From an uncultured Bacteroidota bacterium (GTDB lineage Bacteria; Bacteroidota; Bacteroidia; B-17B0; Aurantibacillaceae), in the NCBI GenBank assembly GCA_937873155.1, contig CALMVZ010000010.1:248001-312000 (forward strand): a DNA stretch of 64,000 nt. The letters run 5' to 3'. Positions 15,052 through 21,390 of the stretch are shown one piece after another. The first letter of the stretch is position 1; every line of letters begins with the position of its first letter. The notes under the pieces were generated by a model. That model was not told the DNA's origin and made no database searches. It saw only the letters and a program-made list of their open reading frames with translations. The position numbers were made by a program, and so were the translations under genes.

Positions 15052-15540
15052 TTATTCCTCCACATTAATCCATACATAAACTTTCACTTCGTACTTGATG
15101 TCTCTATTTTTTGTTTTGCCCAACACATCCAAGTACCAACCCTGAATAATGGTTGACTCGGCATCAATCTTCACTATCTCTTCGGTTCTTTTATTACCGT
15201 GAGAGAAATCATTTACCGGAAACCCACTTTGAGAAAAATCTCCAAGACCAAGGTTCACATCGTTTGCTAATACATCGGCAGAGTAAAACCAATTCGCTTC
15301 TTCACAACTTTGCAATTTCAATTCACCGATCAGTTCGTTTCTTTTAAAAAAAGGAGTGAAATGTCCTTCATCTCTTGGTCTTGGCTCAATCACAACCATT
15401 TCAGGTCGGTCAATCAATCTGCCACCGTACTCAACACCAATGATGAACTTAGTATCTTTTGGAAGCTTTATTTGAAAGTGCTTCCGCTCACCTTTTTGTT
15501 TAATACCAATCTTGGTAATTATCACTCCCTCCTTCATCAT
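15052..15540 (-). CDS. Beta-rich protein of the virus-like operon, 162 aa
   Basis: Unrecognised. Nearly all predicted strands (VIITKIGIKQKG, HFQIKLPKDTKFIIGVEYG, PEMVVIEPRPRD, YEVKVYVWINVEE) with few helices and no signal, as expected of a jelly-roll or penton-like particle protein. The start at 15540 (ATGATG) overlaps the upstream stop. Position between the candidate coat gene and coiled-coil proteins suggests a minor capsid role; this is inference from composition and location. Confidence 0.55.
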   Translation of the reverse strand: MMKEGVIITKIGIKQKGERKHFQIKLPKDTKFIIGVEYGGRLIDRPEMVVIEPRPRDEGHFTPFFKRNELIGELKLQSCEEANWFYSADVLANDVNLGLGDFSQSGFPVNDFSHGNKRTEEIVKIDAESTIIQGWYLDVLGKTKNRDIKYEVKVYVWINVEE

Positions 15541-15920
15541 AACTCATCCTCCATTTCGCAGTCCAGGTACAAACTCACTCGGTAAGGTGTAAACACGGTT
15601 CTGCCATCATCCAAATCTTTGTACTCGATCTGTACTCTGCCATTTCCGGGTGCAACACCGCCTAAATCATAATAGCGTTGTTTTGGTGATACATTTATTC
15701 CCGACATTAATAATTTACTTTCGTAATTGTCAGGAAAGAACTCTTCTTTGTTTATTTCAATTTTTTGAGTGCCTCTGTAATAGAGCAAATCGTCCTTATC
15801 CGATGTAACCAACACGCCATGTACCTTCACAATGTTCTTCTCCAATTCAAAGGTTTCGCTCACCTTGGAGTTAGCCTGAGTAATTTTTATATCAAATCTT
15901 TTTTTCGTTGCTTTTAACAT
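15537..15920 (-). CDS. Beta-rich protein of the virus-like operon, 127 aa
   Basis: Unrecognised. Strand-rich throughout: RFDIKITQANSKVS, NIVKVHGVLVTSD, QKIEINKEEFFPDNYESKLL, RVQIEYKDLDDGR, YRVSLYLDCEMEDE. No signal or membrane segment. It is the first gene after the terminator that follows the candidate coat gene and overlaps the next gene by 4 bp. The size and all-beta look would fit a vertex or single jelly-roll minor capsid protein, but no motif proves it. Confidence 0.55.
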   Translation of the reverse strand: MLKATKKRFDIKITQANSKVSETFELEKNIVKVHGVLVTSDKDDLLYYRGTQKIEINKEEFFPDNYESKLLMSGINVSPKQRYYDLGGVAPGNGRVQIEYKDLDDGRTVFTPYRVSLYLDCEMEDEL

Positions 15921-15935
15921 GGTATTGTTTTTTAA

Positions 15936-15961
15936 AAGTCGGGAGATTGCTCTCCCGACTT
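15936..15961 (-). terminator. Strong intra-operon terminator after the candidate coat gene
   Basis: AAGTCGGGAGA (15936-15946) pairs perfectly with TCTCCCGACTT (15951-15961) around TTGC. On the minus strand TTTTAAAAAA follows. It starts 14 bp after the stop of 15975-16694 and lies within the block, so it would let that gene be made in excess over the genes behind it. Confidence 0.85.
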
Positions 15962-15974
15962 ATTTGGTTAATGA

Positions 15975-16694
15975 TTATGGAGTGGTGATTGTTCCATGTA
16001 ATCCAACATATAGTTGGGTTTTAGGATCAAGTCCTTCCATCGAACCTAACTCCACGGTAAACTCAATTAAAATGTCATCGTGAATTAAGCGTGGGTTCGC
16101 CAACTTGTAATATCCCAATGGAACAGCGTGCATATTTGTTGTTTTAAATGCGGCAACACTTGTTTCAGGAACGATTATTTTTTTGTTGGCCTTCAAACTG
16201 AATTCTCCGTTTGCAATTGCAGGGAAATCTTCCAGTTGAATGAATTTTGAACCGAGGATTTTATCGGTGGTATTGTCAGCAGGAATTGAAGCCAACAGTA
16301 CGATTCCACTTACCAACAAGGCTTGGTTCTTTTGCAATTTTGCATTGCTGATGTTACGCAAACCAACTTCTTTCACATCCTGAGTTTCAAACAACTTAAT
16401 TGTTTTTGAATTCACAGGCTTGATGGAATACACGATGGTATCTGCCAAACGCAATTCACCTTTTGCCAATGCTGATTTGATGTGAGCAGGTAACTCACCG
16501 AAGTGTTTTTCCATTTCTGCTCTTGAGCCTTTGCTCACTACTCCCGGACTTGCCAACTTGTTAATGGTGCGTTGACGAGCGATGGGATTCATTCTGCGAA
16601 GTGCGCCCAATAACTCTTCTGTTTCTGCACCTTCTAATCCAAGTAATGCTCCGGCATTGTTGTACTGTTCTGTACCGTCTAAAATTTCTAACAT
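15975..16694 (-). CDS. Candidate major coat protein, 239 aa
   Basis: No family recognised. Residues 1-85 are helical with short polar motifs (ALRRMNPIARQRTINKL, GELPAHIKSAL). From about 85 on the chain is all strands and turns (DTIVYSIKPVN, ALLVSGIVLLASIP, GEFSLKANKKIIVPETS, ILIEFTVELGS, QLYVGLHGTITTP), the look of a beta-barrel shell protein. A strong terminator directly behind it and its central place in the operon suggest it is the most abundant product. It has no HK97-type signs. Coat function is an inference to be tested, not a motif-based call. Confidence 0.5.
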   Translation of the reverse strand: MLEILDGTEQYNNAGALLGLEGAETEELLGALRRMNPIARQRTINKLASPGVVSKGSRAEMEKHFGELPAHIKSALAKGELRLADTIVYSIKPVNSKTIKLFETQDVKEVGLRNISNAKLQKNQALLVSGIVLLASIPADNTTDKILGSKFIQLEDFPAIANGEFSLKANKKIIVPETSVAAFKTTNMHAVPLGYYKLANPRLIHDDILIEFTVELGSMEGLDPKTQLYVGLHGTITTP

Positions 16695-16756
16695 AATTTT
16701 TGTTTTTTAAAGTTTAACTTTTGTTTATTTTTTGTGTGATGGATGTTCTTTTTTGT

Positions 16757-17383
16757 TTAGTAGTTTTTTTCTGATGGGTCTACTTCGCCCACTTCTTCAC
16801 CGCTCAATAGATCAACCTCCGTTCCGTTCACTTGGTTGTACTTCATTCCGCTTTCCTGAATTTGTTTTTGGATTGCATCCAACTGACTCATTTCAACTTC
16901 TCCCATTGACTCCTCGGAGTTGGGATGAACGAAATACTGTACCTGACCGAGACCGTTTGTTCCCTCATCGGTTTTTTCTTCCTTCTTTTCCTTTGCTTTT
17001 AAAACTTTGTCAAGAAAGATTCTTTTTTTCATGTCGTCTTTTAAAGTGAGTAACCTTTCTTTTACTCCGTTCAATCCTGATGCGGGTTTTCCGTTCATGC
17101 CCGAAATACTTTGATAAGTACCTGAAGCCATCATTCCTAAACCGAGTGCCGATGCGATCCTGCTTTTAGCATAGTGACCAACTCCGGTTACTGCTGCTCC
17201 AACAACAAAAGACAATCTTCCCAACACAGCTCCTGCAACTCCGCCTCCGATAACGCCAACCACAAGGTCTTTGCCTAACTCGGTCGCTGCATCTTTCACT
17301 TTCGCTCCGGTACTTGCATCTGCTGTACCGCTAAGTGATTTTTTGAGTGCTGCTTTTTCGTAACTGTTTTTATTTTTTCCCAT
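16757..17383 (-). CDS. Glycine-rich membrane protein of the virus-like operon, 208 aa
   Basis: Unrecognised. After a polar Lys-rich N-terminus, residues 38-100 form two or three Gly/Ala-rich membrane helices (VVGVIGGGVAGAVLGRLSFVVGAAV, IASALGLGMMASGT), similar to channel or fusion segments. The C-terminal half is charged and ends in an acidic tail (GEEVGEVDPSEKNY). It lies between the candidate coat gene and the transglutaminase-like gene. In a membrane-containing particle this would be an internal membrane protein; this is inference. Confidence 0.6.
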   Translation of the reverse strand: MGKNKNSYEKAALKKSLSGTADASTGAKVKDAATELGKDLVVGVIGGGVAGAVLGRLSFVVGAAVTGVGHYAKSRIASALGLGMMASGTYQSISGMNGKPASGLNGVKERLLTLKDDMKKRIFLDKVLKAKEKKEEKTDEGTNGLGQVQYFVHPNSEESMGEVEMSQLDAIQKQIQESGMKYNQVNGTEVDLLSGEEVGEVDPSEKNY

Positions 17384-17413
17384 TTTATTTTTTGTTTTAT
17401 CGTTTTTCTTTTT

Positions 17414-19150
17414 TTACACGTATGCTACTGCCTGTTTCTTTTTGCCTTTGTCTCCTCCTTTCCCTTTATTTTTCTTTTTTGATTTCATTCCTGATAATTG
17501 TGGACTCGGAGCCGGTACTTTGGGTTTGTTCATCATTTTGTAACCGAGAAACAGTAATCCCACACCCGTTAATCCAATTGCGGTTGGTTTAAGCCACTTT
17601 TTGTTTTTATCCCAAAATCCTTGTGGTTTATCGCCTCCCGAAGTATCTGTATTTGAACTATCGCCACCATCCGATGAATTTGTATTCGAAGTTTTAGCTA
17701 CTGATTTGGAATTGTCACCGCCACCATCTCCGCCTGAATTACTTGAAGAAGAATCGTTACTGCTTGAGCTTGTGTTTGAACCTCCTTCATCGCTGTTGGA
17801 GATTTTTACATTCGATGCTCCTTGAGAAACTTCCTCTGCCGATGTTCCGTCACCTTCTTTTGATTCGGTGTTTTCAAAATCTTTTCCTTCTTTCTTTTTC
17901 TTAGGAAAAATGTTTCCGATCCCTTTAAGTAATCCTGCAATCGCACCGATAATTCCTGTTGCCGCTGTAATCGAGGCAGCACTTGCTGTTGCAGAACCGA
18001 GTTCACCTAATCCGTTAAAACTTTCATCGTAGTACATTTCGTTTCCAAGTAACATTTCAAGTGAAGAGGTTTCATCAAGACCACTCATATCATCAAGGAT
18101 GTAACCTAATCCGCTTACTTCATGATTCTTGTTTCCCTTTCCGGTAAGGATCGCTTTTTTAAGATTTTCAGGTTTTCCGCCCGCATCGTAAAAAATCTTC
18201 TCCAACTTTTCTCTCACTTTTTTTAATCGCTCGAACTTTCCCATGTCCACTTCCTTTTGTTTCGCTTGCTCCTCTGTCAGGTAAGCAAACTTTAAGCGCT
18301 GTGCTACTTTGAAAAGATTAAGTTTCATGCTGATTAAAACTCCCGATCTTATTAAAGCGGTTGCAGGGTTTGCTCTGTTGGTAACATGAAGTGCTTTAGA
18401 AATAAAATTTTTCAGCTTACCGCCTTTTTTACCGCCATCACTTCCCGGAGGCTGAGTGAATTTTTTGAAAATTCCCTTTTTTTCACCGCCACCGTCTCCG
18501 CCCGATGCTGCATTTTTCTTGAAGAGTTTTCCTAAGTCGCCTCCATCTAACTCTTCCCAACCCATCAGGTCTTGCACATCTACATTGTTTGTGCTGGGTA
18601 TGCCATTTAAATATTCTAATTCCATGTTTGTGTCTTTTTTTTCTGTGTATGGTTCTTCATAATTGAATCGGTCTACCACACAATCGACCGTGATGTAATT
18701 TTCTCCTGTTGTTGGCACTATCGGATAGATATGCTGAAAGTGATCCTCTTTGTATTTAGTGATTCGCAGTTTGTGCCTTATTTTTAAGTTGCTCAATATG
18801 CTGCTGATAAACACCGTGTAACAATCACAATCGATCCCATGAAACCTGTCGTACCAGCCCCTTGCAGGACTTCTGATTTGTTCTTTGCCTTCTTCATCTT
18901 TTTTGTAAGCGATGTGGGTATAAACAAAATCCCAAATGTTCCGGCACGTTTCGTAAACAGTTTTTCCTTTTAGTAGTGGTGCTAACTTTACAGTTTGAAA
19001 CAATGTTTCTTGCACTACTTGTGGAATAAATCTTACCGTGTCATTAACCGTTGCTCCTTTTTTAATTGTTGGATCAAGGAACAGAGGCTTTGGAAACAAA
19101 TGGTCGAACTCTTCTCCGCTTTTAATCTTCCGTTTTCTTGTTGCTTCCAT
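17414..19150 (-). CDS. Transglutaminase-like protein with low-complexity region and C-terminal membrane helix
   Basis: A 578-aa protein. Residues about 50-165 form a transglutaminase/papain-fold domain: GIDCDCYTVFISSIL (Cys109 nucleophile region), FQHIYPIV (His) and YITVDCVVD (Asp). Then come Gly/Lys-rich linkers, a helical middle, a hydrophobic Gly/Ala stretch (about 395-420), a Ser/Asn/Gly/Asp low-complexity region (about 435-520), a membrane helix (AIGLTGVGLLFLGYKM) and a basic Lys-rich end. It may process or cross-link particle proteins, or act as a protease. It overlaps the LEA-like gene by 29 bp. Confidence 0.7.
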   Translation of the reverse strand: MEATRKRKIKSGEEFDHLFPKPLFLDPTIKKGATVNDTVRFIPQVVQETLFQTVKLAPLLKGKTVYETCRNIWDFVYTHIAYKKDEEGKEQIRSPARGWYDRFHGIDCDCYTVFISSILSNLKIRHKLRITKYKEDHFQHIYPIVPTTGENYITVDCVVDRFNYEEPYTEKKDTNMELEYLNGIPSTNNVDVQDLMGWEELDGGDLGKLFKKNAASGGDGGGEKKGIFKKFTQPPGSDGGKKGGKLKNFISKALHVTNRANPATALIRSGVLISMKLNLFKVAQRLKFAYLTEEQAKQKEVDMGKFERLKKVREKLEKIFYDAGGKPENLKKAILTGKGNKNHEVSGLGYILDDMSGLDETSSLEMLLGNEMYYDESFNGLGELGSATASAASITAATGIIGAIAGLLKGIGNIFPKKKKEGKDFENTESKEGDGTSAEEVSQGASNVKISNSDEGGSNTSSSSNDSSSSNSGGDGGGDNSKSVAKTSNTNSSDGGDSSNTDTSGGDKPQGFWDKNKKWLKPTAIGLTGVGLLFLGYKMMNKPKVPAPSPQLSGMKSKKKNKGKGGDKGKKKQAVAYV

Positions 19151-19637
19151 TTTGCCCTGCGATTAATTGTACTTCATCTGTTTTTTCATAGGGAAGTTTC
19201 TTCGGTCCTAAATCAATTGTTGTAATCGTGGTTACTCCGATCTTAAATGCTTCGCCTTGTTGTACCGCTTGTAATAAGCCTTTGGCAGTAGAGAGGAGGC
19301 TGAACATTGGAATGCGTATCATTATCGCTTCGAATTTTGCCTCACCGAATGCAGGCAATGCGATGTCTTGATTGACCGCTTGCGAACTTCCGATGCTACT
19401 TCCCTTAATCATTAATCTGATAAAAGGAAACTTGAGTTTTAAACCCGTGCGAGTTGGATTCTTCAACTGCACATCAACTCTCAGCACCAATCCTTGCAAA
19501 TCCAACTTGTGCAGCTTAACCGATGGAACAATCTCCAGGTTCACCGAGGTCTTATTCAATCTCCACAGATACATTCCTCCTGCAAAAACGCCTCCTCCTA
19601 TGCCTAAGCCTAACAGTATTTTTTTAATGCTTGCCAT
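19122..19637 (-). CDS. Membrane-anchored LEA14/WHy-domain protein, 171 aa
   Basis: Residues 5-24 form an N-terminal membrane helix (ILLGLGIGGGVFAGGMYLW). The rest resembles a LEA type 2 (WHy) beta domain: VNLEIVPSVKLHKLDLQG, LRVDVQLKNPTRTGLKLKFPFIRLMIKG, then IALPAFGEAKFEAIMIRIP. These domains are small Ig-like folds that bind or protect membranes and proteins; in bacteria their jobs are mostly unknown. The helix is of the same Gly-rich type as in the annexin-like and peptidoglycan-binding proteins of the block, which suggests the same membrane. Confidence 0.65.
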   Translation of the reverse strand: MASIKKILLGLGIGGGVFAGGMYLWRLNKTSVNLEIVPSVKLHKLDLQGLVLRVDVQLKNPTRTGLKLKFPFIRLMIKGSSIGSSQAVNQDIALPAFGEAKFEAIMIRIPMFSLLSTAKGLLQAVQQGEAFKIGVTTITTIDLGPKKLPYEKTDEVQLIAGQNGSNKKTED

Positions 19638-19829
19638 TTATTTTTTTCTGATTTTGTCGCTGAAATAATCTCCACCTACTTTAAAGGCCATCCAAATTGC
19701 CCCACCAACAAGTGCTTTAATTGCATAGTCCATCAAACTTGAGTAGTCTATGTTTGCGAACAGGATGCTTGCGGTGAGAAGCATATTTCCTGTTCCGTCT
19801 GTTGTTCCTGTTTGTTTAATTTCTGACAT
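19638..19829 (-). CDS. Small membrane protein opening the structural operon, 63 aa
   Basis: The start is placed at 19829 (MSEIKQTGTTDG..) because the promoter -7 box at 19877-19869 makes the longer frame start (19865) lie at or before the transcription start. Residues 20-50 are hydrophobic (MLLTASILFANIDYSSLMDYAIKALVGGAIWMAF) and the end is basic. Unrecognised family. It is the first gene behind the bipartite promoter and is directly followed (1 bp) by the LEA-like gene. Confidence 0.6.
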   Translation of the reverse strand: MSEIKQTGTTDGTGNMLLTASILFANIDYSSLMDYAIKALVGGAIWMAFKVGGDYFSDKIRKK

Positions 19830-19868
19830 CGTTTTTTTGTTTTTTAAAAGTTTCACATCCATCACGGG

Positions 19869-19910
19869 ACAAAGGTGTAACTGTTGTCCGGCACGCTTTC
19901 TCGGTTTAGG
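19869..19910 (-). promoter_or_regulatory. Bipartite element promoter 1
   Basis: Minus strand: CCTAAACCGAGAAA (19910-19897), 19 bp, CACCTTTGT (19877-19869). The second part is one change from the TAnnTTTGY -7 box; the first replaces the usual -33 TTG. The same arrangement with the same spacing occurs at 20769-20810. It precedes the structural gene set. Confidence 0.65.
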
Positions 19911-19961
19911 GCTACACTTCCCATTTTTACCGAGTATGGCATAACATGGCGTGAAGCGGTT

Positions 19962-20159
19962 TTACATTTCAATTGTTTTTGGTGTTCCCAACTCTGCAAA
20001 AATTATTTCCACTTGCTTTATGTTGTAATATCTTCCGCAGCGTTTGCCCAATTTATCAGCGAATGCGGTGAGCCAACATCTAAATGTTTTATCGCTCACC
20101 TGATAATACTTCGCCAACTCACTTATCATGTAGGGTTTTACTTTTATTGTATTTGCCAT
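19962..20159 (-). CDS. Small HTH-like protein, 65 aa
   Basis: A likely DNA-binding protein: MISELAKYYQVSDKTFRCWLTAF is an HTH-type segment, followed by GKRCGRYYNIKQVEIIFAELGTP. It is clearly related to the 67-aa protein at 21158-21361 (shared ELA..Y.VS.KTF..WL..F and GRYY...QV.II...LG.P). The pair could be activators acting on the element promoters. It lies 11 bp downstream of the 182-aa gene and 52 bp upstream of bipartite promoter 1. Confidence 0.7.
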   Translation of the reverse strand: MANTIKVKPYMISELAKYYQVSDKTFRCWLTAFADKLGKRCGRYYNIKQVEIIFAELGTPKTIEM

Positions 20160-20170
20160 TGCGATTAGTA

Positions 20171-20719
20171 TTAATTGTTGATTTGAAAATTGATGATTGC
20201 GTTGTTGAAGATTTGTAAAAGGTCAAACTGTTTTTCTGCAATTAGTTTTTTGCGATAGGTCTCAATCGTTTTGATTGTCGGCTCTTGCAGATATTTAGTG
20301 ATCGCTTTTGCAAGAAGTGTTATTCCGTAGTTGTAATCAGGAACAGTTATGCGTTGCAAACACACTTCCTGATACCATCCTTCAGTTCCGGTTAATCCTG
20401 CGTAATAATTAATGTTTAACCAATCCATCGGTTTTGCGATGTAGCGTCCACGTTTTCTTGTTATAAAGCGTTTTGCTAAACACACACGCTCAATAATTTC
20501 TTCAAATACTTTTTCGGGATTTTTAAGTGTGTTGTAATGTTCCGCAATCAAGTTTTGGAATTGAGTTTTCTCCTTATAAGAGAACTCAGTATTGTTCCAT
20601 AATGCTGCGTGAATAAAATTCCAAGTGTTCTCAATGATGTTGTTTTTTGGATTTGATTTACCACCTTTTATCACTCTTAAATGTGGTACTGCTGTTTTTG
20701 TTTTTCTAACTGCTGTCAT
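20171..20719 (-). CDS. Unrecognised element protein, 182 aa
   Basis: No family recognised. A basic N-terminus (MTAVRKTKTAVPHLRVIKGGK) is followed by an all-helical body with many aromatic residues (ENTWNFIHAALW, RGRYIAKPMDWLNINYY, WYQEVCLQRITV) and a final amphipathic helix. No signal or membrane segment. Nucleic-acid binding, such as replication or control, is possible from the basic start. It is driven by bipartite promoter 2 (5' UTR of about 45 nt) and followed by an HTH gene. Confidence 0.6.
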   Translation of the reverse strand: MTAVRKTKTAVPHLRVIKGGKSNPKNNIIENTWNFIHAALWNNTEFSYKEKTQFQNLIAEHYNTLKNPEKVFEEIIERVCLAKRFITRKRGRYIAKPMDWLNINYYAGLTGTEGWYQEVCLQRITVPDYNYGITLLAKAITKYLQEPTIKTIETYRKKLIAEKQFDLLQIFNNAIINFQINN

Positions 20720-20768
20720 TTTATTTTAGTTTTTATGATTACGTTTTTTGGTTTGTCGCTTTGACGAT

Positions 20769-20810
20769 ACAAAGGTGCAGCAGTAGGTTTCAGCACTTTC
20801 TCGGTTTGGG
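20769..20810 (-). promoter_or_regulatory. Bipartite element promoter 2
   Basis: Minus strand: CCCAAACCGAGAAA (20810-20797), 19 bp, CACCTTTGT (20777-20769). This matches promoter 1 at 19869-19910 in both boxes and in spacing while the spacer differs. Drives the 182-aa gene. Confidence 0.65.
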
Positions 20811-21077
20811 TTGCATGAGAAAAAATTTGACTGCATGAGCGAAATTTTGCACCAAAGAGAATTTTTTGGAACGCATGAGAAGAAAACGGAACGGATCGTA
20901 ACCGAAGAGAAAGTTTTGGAAGATTTGGGAGCGTTTGGGCAGTTTTGGGCTAAGAAAATTTCCGGGGATGATTACGGATTTATTCGGGGGGAATCGGGGG
21001 AGATTACGGGATGATTCCGTTTGTGCCGAAAAATATCGGGGGTTACCGGAAAATTATTCGGGGGGAACTTCGGGGAG
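20811..21077. other. Gene-free G-rich region with direct and inverted repeats
   Basis: On the plus strand this stretch is purine-rich with many G3-G6 runs, unlike the rest of the window. TTATTCGGGGGGAA occurs at 20980-20993 and again at 21054-21067, each followed by a further G-run and AGATT. GGAATC and GATTCC frame 20989-21018, and AATTTCCGG near 20959 pairs with CCGGAAAATT near 21046. It lies between two promoters/terminators of the block. Candidate origin, packaging or control site. A 67-codon plus-strand frame crosses it but looks non-coding. Confidence 0.5.
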
Positions 21078-21115
21078 ATTTAAATAAAAAATAAAAGGCG
21101 ACCATTCAGGCCACC
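21078..21115 (-). terminator. Terminator behind the repressor operon
   Basis: On the minus strand GGTGGCC (21115-21109) pairs with GGTCGCC (21103-21097) around a 5-nt loop with two G-U pairs, followed by TTTTATTTTTTATTT. It ends the xre/HTH transcription unit. Confidence 0.7.
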
Positions 21116-21157
21116 CATCCAATAAAATTTCAAGAAAATAAAACGTGTAAACTAAAC

Positions 21158-21361
21158 TTATTGCATTACACCCGGCAGACCTAACACCTCTACGATGATT
21201 ATAACTTGGTTCACCGTATAATAGCGACCTCTTTTTGCTCCAACCTTTTCGTTAAAAGGTTCTAACCACTTGTTGAAGGTCTTTACTGACACTTCGTACT
21301 TCTCTGCTAACTCTTTTTTTGAGTAAGCCTTTAAATCGAACTTTTCTGTCGTGATGCTCAT
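21158..21361 (-). CDS. Small HTH-like protein, 67 aa (paralogue of 19962-20159)
   Basis: A likely DNA-binding protein with YSKKELAEKYEVSVKTFNKWLEPF as HTH and a C-terminal GAKRGRYYTVNQVIIIVEVLGLP. Similar along its length to the 65-aa protein at 19962-20159. It follows the XRE-ImmA gene by 29 bp and precedes a terminator, so it is made with the repressor. It may be an early regulator, while its paralogue belongs to the next transcription unit. Confidence 0.7.
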   Translation of the reverse strand: MSITTEKFDLKAYSKKELAEKYEVSVKTFNKWLEPFNEKVGAKRGRYYTVNQVIIIVEVLGLPGVMQ

Positions 21362-21390
21362 CTTTCTTTCCCTCTCTATATATGTTTTTA

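Noticed and set aside
20811-21014. Plus-strand 67-codon frame in the G-rich island
   Set aside because: No homology-like features, opposite strand to all neighbours, crosses the promoter-proximal repeats; probably non-coding.
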